Shown one piece after another: positions 10,013 to 19,260 of a stretch of DNA of 19,309 nt. This DNA comes from Brevipalpus yothersi (Eukaryota; Arthropoda; Arachnida; Trombidiformes; Tenuipalpidae), in NCBI GenBank assembly GCA_003956705.1, contig QZCP01000242.1, positions 1-19,309 on the forward strand. Reading direction: 5' to 3'. Under the pieces are notes generated by a model. It ran no database searches. It saw only the letters and a list, made by a program, of their open reading frames with translations, and was not told the origin of the DNA. Position 1 is the first letter of the stretch, and each line of letters begins with the position of its first letter. The translations under genes were made by a program, and so were the position numbers.

Positions 10013-11840
10013 TCATGTGAGAAAAAAGGTCATGAATCGATTGCTGATTGTGAGTAAATGAGAGCGAGCAGCTATGACGATAAATCGATGGATGTCCTGT
10101 CGCTGTAAGGCAAAATCGAGATGGTAACAACATGTCAGCAATAATCAAACAAACAGTCATCTTGTTAGGCAGGTAAAATACGAGTCTGGTCTGTAATAGT
10201 ATTTGTGGTGCGAAAAAAAAGGCTAGCTAACGGAATTCATATACACACACAAATGCGAAATGAAAATGAAAATGATAATCCAGTTTATTTGGCGTCGAGT
10301 CGAAGTGGATCAAGCTGAGCTGAAATATTGGAGAGAGAAAATTTTCAAGTGAAAACGATAAGAAACGACAGGTTAAATGATGTGAGATGAATGAATAGTG
10401 ATCAACATAACAAAGTCAAATTGAAAGCAAACTCGGCAAGAGGCCACAAGAGAGGTATCGATATGGGAAGAAGAGTGTAGTGGTAAAAGCAACGGTCCAG
10501 ATAGAAGAGAGAGAGAGAAAAGCTTTTTTTTCGAATGATGATCACATGCAGTGAAAGGCCGTGTCTATGACCACTGGTGAACGAACTGATTAGCATTGTT
10601 TTGAAATATATATTTGACAAGAAACACATCTCACAGCACGAAAAGTGGGCTTTACGAGCGGCCAAAACAAACTCAACGTCATTTGGTGTCAAAGGTCTGG
10701 CCTCAATCAGAATGAGAATGAATTGGCCTGTCCGTTTTCGTTTCAATTTTTGGTTACTTTGTTTCAAATTATGCCTGCCTTCACCGAAAGCTTGCCTGTC
10801 AGTTCATTATTTTTGTTACGAGTGGAAAAAGCTTCAAAAATTTTTTGCCTCATTTTCAAACTATCTACTCAGAAGAACCCAAATCGGAAGCGAGTTCATA
10901 GAGAAGCTTGGCCCAGGACCACTGACAGTGGCCTCTCATCAGCCTGAGTATGGAACAGATAAACTAGTCTAAAGAGGCTGCAAACGATCCAAACGAATCG
11001 ACCTCCGACAGGATAGGAGAAAGAGAGGAAGAGAAGAAGAAGAAGGAGAGAGAGAAGCTGTGGATGCGGGGATGCTGAGAGAAGCTCATCCTCAAGCTTA
11101 TAAAGAGAGAGCTTTTGCTTCGAAAAAGGTCTCATAATGACATAGCTTCAAAAATCAAGGTAAAATTTCAATTTGATTCCAGCCGAGAGAAAAATTTTTT
11201 CCTCCTCTCTCGAGCCTTTCAGATGGCTATTTTTCACCCTGTCAATCACAATCATCGCTGGACAGACTGTTTTATAGATTTGACCGCTTATTTGGGAAAA
11301 AGAAGCAATCCGCAATACTCTGTCCACCTCTCGATGGCCAAACCCTCGGGTCAGGTCACTACTGGTGGTCAATCGGATGAGAATATTAGATGTAACTGAG
11401 TTGGCAGATCAAATCATTTTTGTTTTGGAGCTGTGAATGTGAATGACAAGAATTAAAAAGAGAAAGAGAGAGAGGAGCGAACAAGAAAAAGATATGTGAT
11501 GGTAATCAAAAAAGAGGAAGAAAAGTCTGACAAGTCGAATGGCTGAAGGCTTGGCAAAATATTCATGAGTACTCCTGATCCGATGGAAAGTAGAAAAAAA
11601 AATTTCGGTGGAAAATGGACATCTAAAGTGTCTGATTTCCTGACTTTGGTCAGCAAAATGGGAAGAGAGAGAGAGAAAATATAATTAGCACTATCGTCAT
11701 TGGAGAGATGCGCGTTTGGTTTATGCGCTCATACATACAGACACATACACAGGTATTGGAGCACTCAATCACAATTCGCTTGGGGCCAAACTGAAATGTT
11801 AGAAGTTCGGGGGGAAAACAAGTGGGATAATTCATTACAG

Positions 11841-11924
11841 GTTAATTCAATTGGCGTTGAGATGAGTATTGAGGTTCGAAGAGAAGAGAAGCGATCAAAT
11901 ATCGCGATGAACGCACACGCTCAG
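11841..11924 (+). CDS. Isolated exon candidate, unknown product
   Basis: 84 bases, exactly 28 codons, lie between an acceptor (GGGATAATTCATTACAG) and a strong donor (GCTCAG|GTATGAGT). Both junctions are phase 0. The peptide starts VNSIGVEMSIEVRREEK. An upstream donor-like CACAG|GTATTG near 11753 is also phase 0 after an ATG at 11708, but that link is conjecture. No domain is recognised. Confidence 0.22.
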
Positions 11925-12144
11925 GTATGAGTGTCAGAAAAGAGACGAGTTGGCCACAGGCGACATGTTTGACTTGTGATTTCGTTGCAGAAGTTTGTCA
12001 TTAAAGTTTTTAAAATAGTCGATCTTATGATACTTCAAGTTGATCACATACACACAAACATATATTTATATATATTTAGTAAGGATCATTCATACTCCAT
12101 CTTTGAATAGTTTTTCTCTCACAGATACTTATCAAAGTCTAAGA

Positions 12145-12748
12145 CTCAACATTTCCCAAAGCAAGACATCCAAATCAACGTTGCAGCAGCAAACATTAAT
12201 TGAATTATTCGCTTTCAAGCAGATCCACTGAATGGATGAAGCTATCACAGGCTCACCAACGGAACCATCTATCCAGCATCCGGCAGTGATGCCGTGTGAT
12301 GAGCAACGTTAATTTCCGTAGGAAAGTTGCTTTAACTTGAGAACTAAGCTGAGAACGATTGAAAAAGGGAGAGAGAGAGAAAGACAGAGTTACAAGTCAT
12401 TGCATTCTGTTCTGTGGCCATTCGACTATATCTAGCTACTTAATTGAGTCACATCAAATCACGAATTAATTAGATTTTCTAAATGATGATCCCTTGATAC
12501 ACTACAACTAAGGGTGTGGATGGGTTTTCTAACAGTTTCATTAAGAGCCATTCTCTTAATTATACGAGAGGGAAGATTGTTGTAATCAAACATGGTGATA
12601 TATCCAAAATAAGAATTGTTCTTCAATTAACCCCAGATCCACTGTATACTTGTTTCATGTACTTGAAATGATAGACTGACATTGAGGAATGAATTGAAAA
12701 TTGCAAACCTTTACTCAAAACAACACCACTAATGAATCCAAATAACAC
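12145..12748 (+). repeat. Dispersed 0.6-kb unit, copy 1
   Basis: Direct repeat of 18177-18815. The first 290 bases align at well over 90 % identity apart from a CAG/CAA run and the length of the GA tract. Then about 150 bases do not align. The match resumes in two blocks, around AATCAAACATGGTGAT near 12585 and CCTTTACTCAAA near 12709. I see no terminal inverted repeats, target-site duplication, A-tail or transposase frame. It could be an old segmental duplication, a non-autonomous mobile element or duplicated gene pieces. Confidence 0.85.
12249..12345. other. Invariant 97-base core of repeat copy 1, potentially structured
   Basis: Identical base for base to 18291-18387. It can form CGGCA-GTGA-TGCCG (12281-12294), a 5-bp stem closed by a GNRA-type tetraloop and extendable by CATC/GATG across a 3-base bulge. 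It can also form TTTCC-GTA-GGAAA (12313-12325), flanked by GCAAC/GTTGC. No Pol III box or known RNA family is recognised, so a non-coding RNA is only one option. A 26-codon ATG frame covers it (12232-12312), but two of the three substitutions near the core change its amino acids. Confidence 0.4.
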
Positions 12749-13099
12749 ATTCAAATATAATCATGAAAAGTGAATAAGTGAGCGAATAGAAGCTACACGA
12801 CATTAAGAAGTTAAGTATAGTTGATTATAAATTGGGAAAAGAAACATGACAACTTCGATGGTTGTGACTGGAGAGAGAATCCAGTTCGATGATTGAAATA
12901 GCATTTGAAGTTTTCTCACAGAAAGTAACAGGCAACAAGACTAGAAAATTATATCAAGTCGACCAAAATCTTGTGGCTTCTTCTGTATGGTTGCCGCTTC
13001 TGCTGCTGATCGATGATCCGATGGATTGGCACGCACAATTAAGCACCGTGAAAATGAGCATGGAAACAAAGTTTCGATATATTCAAGGAAATCACTTAC
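12749..13099. other. No gene seen
   Basis: Anonymous sequence. An open plus frame at 12889-13119 has no recognisable content, and no splice-bounded segment convinced me. Confidence 0.35.
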
Positions 13100-13134
13100 C
13101 ATTCACATTTGTTATCTGAGCATTTGGATGTCCT

Positions 13135-13428
13135 CATGTCATCGTCCAGCGTTGAACCGTTGGAGAAGAAAATGTTGTGGATGAGCACACGTTGATTTGG
13201 TGCCGGTGATGAAGAAGGAGAAAAGAGAGAGAAAGAGAAAGAGGAGAGAGATGATGGCGAGGAAGAGAGGAAGAGAGAGAGAGAGAAAAACGAAACGAAA
13301 AGAAGAGAACAAGTGGAATGAAAGTTGATGCAAGCAGATGGATGAAACAGAGAGTGAGCCAGGAGAGAGAGAGAGAGAAAGAGAGAGAAGGGAGAGAGTA
13401 AAATCAATAGTAATTTGAAATTACCATC
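13135..13428. repeat. 294-base CT-free, purine-rich stretch
   Basis: The plus strand contains no CT dinucleotide across this stretch, so the minus strand has no AG. It is built largely from imperfect GAGA/GAAAGA runs, but the rule also holds through the non-repetitive 13135-13205 part. Minus-strand frames here give Ser/Phe/Leu-rich signal-like peptides that derive from the repeat. Confidence 0.7.
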
Positions 13429-13432
13429 CTAA

Positions 13433-13887
13433 TCAGGTAGCATTGCTAGTACACACTTTCCCTGCACAACACTGTGAGGTAGAATGATGAAAATGATCCC
13501 GTCCAGCAGTGAACAGTTTACGCGATGGTTCTGATATCGGCCAGTGGAAGCAACATGAGCACATAGAAGCCACAAAATATATCCATTTTGGATTGCCGAT
13601 TTCGAGATGCACCAAAAGAGGAGGAAAAAGAAACCGATTGAGAAAAGTTTTCGACTGTATGTGTGTTTCACTTGCCTATTAGTTGACAGAATGAAGAGAG
13701 AGAGAGAGAGAAAAGAGAGATCAGCGAGTGAGCGGGAGAGAGAAAGAGAGGCCCACAGTGGGTTTGTAGCTCTCTCTTTCTCTCTCTCTTCCTGCTCTCT
13801 TTTTGTTTCGCGAAATTTTCTCTCTCTCTCTCTCTCTTCTCTGTTCTTACCTTTGAAACACTGCCTCTTGATGAGTTCTGTTCTCAA
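13433..13887 (-). CDS. Possible short Cys-rich peptide gene, two exons, doubtful
   Basis: A minus exon ends at TTTCAAAG|GTAAGAAC (donor after 13849) and reads KGEKLRTELIKRQCFK, phase 1. A second segment after the AG of CCGATATCAG (near 13536) is open in the matching phase and ends at TGA 13435-13433 with STSQCCAGKVCTSNAT. The CC-x4-C spacing recalls disulphide-rich secreted peptides, but only four Cys are present and no signal exon was found. A better acceptor just before TGTTGTGC would also give a Cys-rich end. Family not assigned. Confidence 0.18.
13736..13786. repeat. Perfect GA/TC inverted repeat with nested palindrome
   Basis: GAGAGAGAAAGAGAG (13736-13750) is the exact reverse complement of 13772-13786. 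The 21-base spacer contains CCCAC-A-GTGGG (13752-13762). More GA repeats lie to the left and TC repeats to the right, so the whole 13690-13840 stretch could extrude as a long hairpin. Confidence 0.85.
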
Positions 13888-15074
13888 CTTTTCGCCTTTC
13901 TGGTGGCCATCGGCAGGCCAAAGTTGTTGAGAGCCAACTCAGTATACATCGGTAAAGCACCGGTATCGGGGGATGTCCAGTGCGGATGTGTTCAACTACG
14001 GGTTCGTTGGTACATCAATTTTCAGTATCAATTATTGGGGAGGAGATGAGGAAGAGCGAGAAGGATGACATCAAGGAGAATGAAAGGAAGCGAAAAACTA
14101 AAGATAAACACCAAAATATGGTCCCAAGTGATTGAGAAAATCGAACAGTGGCTTGAGTAAGAGGATTTTACACATCAGCCCACTTCAGCCCATTTTTTGG
14201 GAGAAGGACTTTTCAATTTTTTTGGCCAAAAACTCATCTCATTCCCCCTCCACCTCCTCCTCCATCTAAATTTTCCATCAACCCGCACTGCTGTTTTTAC
14301 CATCCAATCAGCTGTCCAATCATTTATCATGTATCCAGCCTCAGGAATCCAATTCTATCGATTTCAGATGGGCGAGCAGGTTCTCATGCAATGAAAATGG
14401 CTGTGAAAAGTGACCAAGTCCACTCAGTGGACAGGCTGAGGCTCAGTTCACCACCCAAAATTGTTCAAGAATGTTGCTAGATCAGTTGGATGAGAATATT
14501 TCAAGCTAATGTCTCGCTCCAATGGAAGTGGCTGATTGGTGAACTCCTCCTTGGCCTTTGCCCGACCCTCCTTCATTCAAAAAAGGTCAGTATTGCTCTT
14601 GAGATGAGCAAAATTTGGGTGGCTTGGAAGGCGTTTGGACCACTGACGAAAGGAGGAGCAGAAAGTGATCTGCATCATCACCAAGAGGCTCCTTATTTCA
14701 ATCAATTCCATCACGTCCTCATATTCCATCAAATTGAATCATAGCTCTCAAACTGGACACAATTTTGAAAGTATTGCAAGCCTTTTAGGGAAATTTGAGT
14801 GAGCGACAGAAAGCAATCGAGGCCACTTTTTATCGTTCAATCTGTTTGCTTTCTCTCCTATCTTCTTGTATACCTCTCAGATCATAGTACATTTACTCAC
14901 AGGACAGATTGAATCGCCTTTTGAGCCGGACTAACGAACGATGAGGCTAGTCTCATTGAGAGAAGCCGATAATGTTGCGAATAAAGGCCACTGATCAGTC
15001 CTCTTACCGTTGCTTTTTGCTCATTTTTCTCTTTAGCTTGCATGGCCCATCAAAGCGATATGCTGACCACTCAC
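13888..15074. other. No firm gene
   Basis: Plus frames at 14197-14394 and 14490-14744 have ATG starts but no recognisable domain. Donor-like minus-strand sites lie at 14901 (GTGAGT) and 15006 (GTAAGA) next to short open pieces that I could not chain reliably. Confidence 0.35.
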
Positions 15075-15179
15075 TGAGATTACACAGAATTCTGGTGGAC
15101 TAGGAGGCCATGAAACATGAACGGAAAGAGAGGGAAGATTGTACATCGGCCAAAAGGAAATGTCTCTCTCAGACCAATA
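15075..15179 (-). CDS. Isolated exon candidate, unknown product
   Basis: 105 bases, 35 codons, lie between an excellent minus-strand acceptor (TTTGTTTTGTTCATTCATGTTCAG) and a strong donor (AATCTCA|GTGAGTGG). Both junctions are phase 0. The peptide starts YWSERDISFWPMYNLPSLSV and continues HVSWPPSPPEFC, faintly like a fibronectin type III strand. That resemblance is too short to rely on. A second frame is also open for most of the length. Confidence 0.27.
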
Positions 15180-15260
15180 CTGAACATGAATGAACAAAAC
15201 AAATGATAGGGCTTGAGCACAATTGAACACAGCGTTGGCCTTTTGGCCATTCACAGTCGA

Positions 15261-15263
<3 letters not shown>

Positions 15264-15335
<72 letters not shown>
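15264..15335. repeat. (CT)36 microsatellite
   Basis: Perfect CT run of about 72 bases, the longest complete tract in the window. Confidence 0.97.
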
Positions 15336-15337
<2 letters not shown>

Positions 15338-15798
15338 AGGCCACTTTCTTGGGCTCATTCGATTTTCTGTATGGTCCACTCTCTAGTGTGCTGGGCTATT
15401 GAAGCTTGTCCCTGTTAGATGAATGATTGAGCGAAAGTGAACGCCAGTTGCGTTGTAAAAACTTTGTCAACCTTCCAAAATGGCCCATTAAAGATGCATA
15501 TTGACGTAAAGTGCGAAGCAAACTTTCTTTCTCAATCGAATTTCGTGTTATTCCTTTCTAATCCTCTCTCTTTTGCACTTTCTCTCATAATTCAGCCTCT
15601 TTTCTTCTCCTCAACATTTCGAGATGACCACTCGTGAAACTTTTCCAATATTATTATTCCAAGAGGTGCCCAATTGTTGTGCTCCTTCTAGCTCCATCTC
15701 ATGCGTTCTATGGCCAACTATAAAAACGTCAGCACTTTCCGCCCAGACAATTCATCGGACAACATTGTACAACCTTGAAACCATTAAAACCATACCTC

Positions 15799-15802
<4 letters not shown>

Positions 15803-15837
<35 letters not shown>
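15803..15837. repeat. (AG)17 microsatellite
   Basis: Perfect AG run of 35 bases. The Arg-Glu repeat it encodes in the plus frame 15624-15914 is not evidence for a gene. Confidence 0.96.
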
Positions 15838-15839
<2 letters not shown>

Positions 15840-16304
15840 GGGTGTGATTTTTTCCACTATTTAACAGGCCATTTTCACTTGAGAAAAAGAAAAGAGAAAA
15901 GAAGCAAAAGGTAAGAAATGAGTGGATAGTTCAGAATTAGCTTACGAGGCCTCGAGCCGGCCAGTGAAACCTCTCCACCTCTTACTTCTCTCTCTTTCTC
16001 TTTCTTTCTCTTCCTTTCTCTTTGCTGACCTATTCAAGAGGTTTGTGGTCATGAACGACTTGAAGAATACACATACTTGGACCGTGTGTGTGTGTGGACA
16101 CACACCAAAATGTACTTCGAAATATATTCAGGCCATCCTCCCTGAGCTACGCATAGTCTTGACGCTTGAAGCTGAATTTTTCTATGAATTCCCGTTGTGA
16201 ACATGCCTCCCAATGCAGTGAAGGTCCATTTTTCGGGTTTCCTCCAAGTCCACTGGCATCCATTGTCCTCTGTTTGCATCTTAATCGCCCCTGTCAAATA
16301 CTAT

Positions 16305-16319
16305 ACACACACACACACA
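16305..16319. repeat. Short (AC)n run
   Basis: AC run of 15 bases. Confidence 0.85.
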
Positions 16320-16788
16320 GCCACAATCAGGCACTTCCATAGGCACACTCTTGTTCTGACTTGGTCTCTTGAATACTCTTGAATACATGGAGGAGAGAGA
16401 AAAAGATTCCGGAATAGTAACTTGAACATGAACGGCTTTTGAAGGGAAGAGGAAAAACTCTCGAGAAACCTGTGTATACTAGAGCATTTATGGTGATATG
16501 GCAAACGATAGGTCAAACATATCGTTCAATTTGTTTTGTTCTCCAAGCTGTCCAAAAGTGGAAGCTAAAACTTTTTAGCTACACACATAATTCGATTCAC
16601 TGTATGTCCACATTGTGTGTTCATTTTCCAAGAAATGTCAAGCTCAAATGAAAAAGAAAGAGAGCGAAACTTTGAACAATATGGACTTGTAGCTCTATTC
16701 AAATCGGTTCCAGTAAAGCCGAAAATTTGGCCACAAAATTCAAATCAATTGATTCGGATTGAGGTAGAGAGAAAGAATCAAGGGAAAA

Positions 16789-16813
16789 AGAGAGAGAGAG
16801 AGAGAGAGAGAGA
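16789..16813. repeat. (AG)12 microsatellite
   Basis: Perfect AG run of about 25 bases in a longer purine stretch. Confidence 0.94.
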
Positions 16814-16848
16814 AAAGAGTGGTAACATCAGCATGGAAAACGGAGAGG

Positions 16849-16865
16849 AATGAATGAATGAATGA
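16849..16865. repeat. (AATG)4 tandem repeat
   Basis: Four consecutive AATG units, shortly after an AG tract. Confidence 0.85.
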
Positions 16866-17407
16866 AAAATTGAACGGCTCATTTGCTTGAATGACATTAT
16901 CGTATTTGATCTGCAAATATTCACAATCGATTGACTTATGGTCACAAGTAAAGAATTGGGAACAGTTTGTGGAAATCTTTCTCACATACATACACTATGG
17001 ATTATTGCCAATCATCCACTAAATCGCATTTAAGCTGCAAAATGATAAGATAAAATGTCAAAAATTTTATCAATACTGTGACTCTAGCATGTTGACAAAA
17101 TTTTTTGCGCTCATACAAGACATCTTCAAACGTTCAACCGATTGATTGTGAACAAAGGGAAATGTTTTGACTCTACACAATCCTTTACAGTTTATCTTGG
17201 CGCTTCATTTATTTGTCATTTACTTTGACAAAATTCAAGTGTTGCTAATTGAATCAAGATGATCATGCCAGCCCAACCAATAATTTGTAAAGTTAATATC
17301 AAAAAATATTTTAAGGGTGCAATTGATCATCTGGTATCTTTACGGACACTGATGTAAGCTTCAAGTTCCACTTGAAGTTTTCAGTTTCATAGTTAAACTA
17401 TGATAGT

Positions 17408-17413
17408 TTTATT
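17408..17413 (-). terminator. Possible polyadenylation signal AATAAA
   Basis: TTTATT on the plus strand reads AATAAA on the minus strand, 22 bases past the proposed stop at 17436. The position is suitable, but the hexamer is common in A+T-rich DNA. Confidence 0.35.
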
Positions 17414-17435
17414 GATGTACAACATACCTTCGATA

Positions 17436-18117
17436 TTAATCTTCACTCCATTCGTAACTGATTTGGTTTAACCATTTGGTGGCTTTGATAGACCTCGAAA
17501 AAAAGTAAGAAGAAAAAGATGTAGCAAGCGAGTTTCACTTTTTCTCTTCATCTTTTTACTTTTTTTTCCTCTCGTATTTAAGATTGCTGTAAATCTTCAC
17601 TGTCCATCATCATGGTCACTTTTTTTTCACTGATTCCTCTCCATTCACTTATTTACGGAGTTACCTGATTATCTCGATCATTTTGGCAAACATGTAATCA
17701 GCCAGCCAATGCCTTCGGCTATGTATCTCCACCCTCTCAACATCTCTTCTCCTGTGTTTTTCTGATAGTTTTTCCCGTTTTTTTTCTTCTCTAGGACAAT
17801 AAGGCCATTGCGAAGTCCACTTTCTATTTTCAACGATTGTTTACATCTCGTTTTTTGGTCGGCCTCTGTTTATTGACCACTTGCACATGGACTTGGAAAA
17901 GGGACATCATTGAAAAAAAACAGAAACATCGTGAATCCTGGTTATGACCCGCAGGCTGGGATATATTACGTATTCGGACCACGATCTTTGTGTGAGCCAT
18001 TTTCAATTTATTACCCCAAGTTTGACCAAAGAAAAGCCTCGACTATAACCACCAAGCAACTATCATTCGTTCGCTTCACAGCGTAATCATTCACGTTCGA
18101 AGCACGATTACTTTTGA
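17436..18117 (-). CDS. 3' exons of an unrecognised protein with a charged C-terminal part
   Basis: Three minus-strand segments chain in phase: 18117-18015 (donor TTGGG|GTAATA), 17790-17665 (acceptor GGCCTTATTGTCCTAG, donor AATCAG|GTAACT) and 17493-17436 (acceptor CTTCTTACTTTTTTTCGAG), ending at a TAA. The middle exon reads EEKKREKLSEKHRRRDVERV, then HSRRHWLADYMFAKMIEIIR. The end is SIKATKWLNQISYEWSED. The charged part could be helical or basic-leucine-like, but I recognise no family. AATAAA on the minus strand (17413-17408) lies 22 bases beyond the stop, which supports a 3' end. The 5' exon is the weakest link. A rival model uses ATG at 18000 (MAHTKIVVRI) and another frame of the middle exon. 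The 5' end of the gene is unknown. Confidence 0.38.
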
Positions 18118-18290
18118 CTGGGCAATCTTATAATAAGTATCATTTGGAAAAACGATAACTTTTTTTCCTGCTGAAACCTCAAACATTTCCAAAGCAAGAC
18201 GTCCAAATCAACGTTGCAGCAACAACAACAGCAAACATTAATTGAATTATTCGCTTTCAAGCAGATCCACTGAATGAATGAAGCTATCAT

Positions 18291-18387
18291 AGGCTCACCA
18301 ACGGAACCATCTATCCAGCATCCGGCAGTGATGCCGTGTGATGAGCAACGTTAATTTCCGTAGGAAAGTTGCTTTAACTTGAGAACT
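18291..18387. other. Invariant 97-base core of repeat copy 2, potentially structured
   Basis: Exact match to 12249-12345, with the same two possible hairpins. The bases immediately outside (18290 and 18388) are substituted between copies, which defines the limits of the identical block. Confidence 0.4.
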
Positions 18388-18410
18388 TAGCTGAGAACGA
18401 TTGAAAAAGG

Positions 18411-18453
<43 letters not shown>
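18411..18453. repeat. GA tract inside repeat copy 2
   Basis: Two GA runs (18411-18428 and 18431-18453) separated by AA. Copy 1 carries only a short interrupted version at about 12370-12388, so the tract has changed length since duplication. Confidence 0.93.
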
Positions 18454-18815
18454 TTACAAGTCATTGCATTCTATTCTAGGGCCATTCGAATATAGTTATT
18501 CAGCTACCTTTTTGGCCATTTTCTAGCGAGGAACAATCACCAAATTACCTTATCCATATTTATGGACAGGTCAACGAGCGATGAATAAACCCCTACTCTT
18601 GCTCAATCAGTAAAACTATAGGAATCTACTTCCGAAAACAAGGTAAAATTGTTACAATCAAACATGGTGATTTAACTAGGAAAGAATTGTTCTTTAGTCA
18701 ACCCTAGTATTGGAATGATGAACTGACATAAAACGATGGAAGTGATCAGACCGCATACAAATTTAAGATTGCGAACCTTTACTCAAACAATACCGCTAAT
18801 GGATTCAAAGTACAC

Positions 18816-19258
18816 TAAAACATGGTCCTGTCATATTTATATGGTCTATCATCTGTTAGTTGTTCTCGAGGAGTGAAAACTTGACCCCAATGCAATGAGT
18901 AGGCCATAGACCATGTTCACTTATTCTTCTAGGCGGAATGATACTCTTTTGCCGTTGAAAGAAGAAAGGATAACGGCTTGTACTCGGAAGGTGAGAGAGG
19001 TGAGAAAGGTGAGAAAGGTGAGAAAGGTGGGAGAGGTGGGAAAGGTCAGGATGTAGGAGAAAAGGGTGAACTGAGCAACTGTTCGTGGCCACTTCAGCGA
19101 TGATCAGGCCTTACTTTTCTTTCCTTAAAAGATGGTAGGTTTCATCACATTTCACGGCTAGTATTTCGATTGCTTAAAACTTGCCAAAGCCCAAAACGAT
19201 TGCCGCTACACAATGTCCATGGCTAGCTTTGCTTGTCTCTAGTCAAGCGATGGAGTGG

Positions 19259-19260
<2 letters not shown>
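18816..19260. other. No gene seen; minisatellite
   Basis: Apart from the 9-base minisatellite, no supported feature. The minus frame 18856-19092 begins with GTG, and its repeated Ser-His-Leu run comes from the minisatellite. Confidence 0.4.
18990..19043. repeat. 9-base minisatellite, six units
   Basis: Six tandem units of GGTGAGAAA type: GGTGAGAGA, three GGTGAGAAA, GGTGGGAGA and GGTGGGAAA, followed by a decayed GGTCAGGA. Confidence 0.93.

Larger units (their letters stand above)
8093..11840. other. No firm gene; five GA/TC tracts and overlapping chance ORFs
   Basis: Contains GA/TC tracts at 8258, 9120, 9847 and 9979 and shorter purine runs near 10510 and 11020-11060. Long frames at 10577-10972 (+, 131 codons) and 10402-10767 (-, 121 codons) overlap each other. 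Neither has a recognisable domain, and at least one such frame is expected by chance. Donor-like CAG|GTAAAA sites occur near 10163 and, upstream of this stretch, near 7512, but without convincing exons. Confidence 0.4.
15838..17435. other. No firm gene; short tandem repeats
   Basis: Holds an AC run (16305-16319), tandem CTTGAATACT-type repeats near 16368, the AG run at 16789-16813, a TGAA tetranucleotide run at 16849-16865, and an AT-rich tail (17000-17435). The tail contains the minus-strand polyadenylation hexamer at 17408-17413. No coding segment with convincing splice sites was seen. Confidence 0.4.
18177..18815 (+). repeat. Dispersed 0.6-kb unit, copy 2
   Basis: Second copy of the 12145-12748 unit in the same orientation, about 6 kb away. 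Compared with copy 1 it has three extra CAA/CAG triplets at 18216-18233 and a longer GA tract (18411-18453). A different middle section covers about 18490-18645, and the similarity returns around 18652 and 18770. It lies immediately upstream of the proposed minus-strand gene. Confidence 0.85.

Noticed and set aside
10402..10972. Overlapping ORFs of 121 (-), 131 (+) and 100 (+) codons
   Set aside because: They overlap each other on both strands, show no domain or matching splice sites, and fall within the length expected by chance at this base composition.
12249..12345. Hammerhead-type ribozyme in the conserved core
   Set aside because: TGATGAG is present, but the preceding C of the CUGAUGA motif is G and no GAAA follows the possible stem II.
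13607..13930. Plus-strand ORF of 107 codons rich in Arg-Glu and Ser-Leu
   Set aside because: It reads through the GA/TC inverted repeat; its composition is explained by the repeats.
15624..15914. Plus-strand ATG ORF of 96 codons
   Set aside because: The second half is the Arg-Glu translation of the AG tract. The first half has no recognisable domain, though a donor-like AAAAG|GTAAGA follows it.
18856..19092. Minus-strand ORF with Ser-His-Leu repeats
   Set aside because: Starts with GTG, and the repeat part is the 9-base minisatellite; no splice or start evidence.
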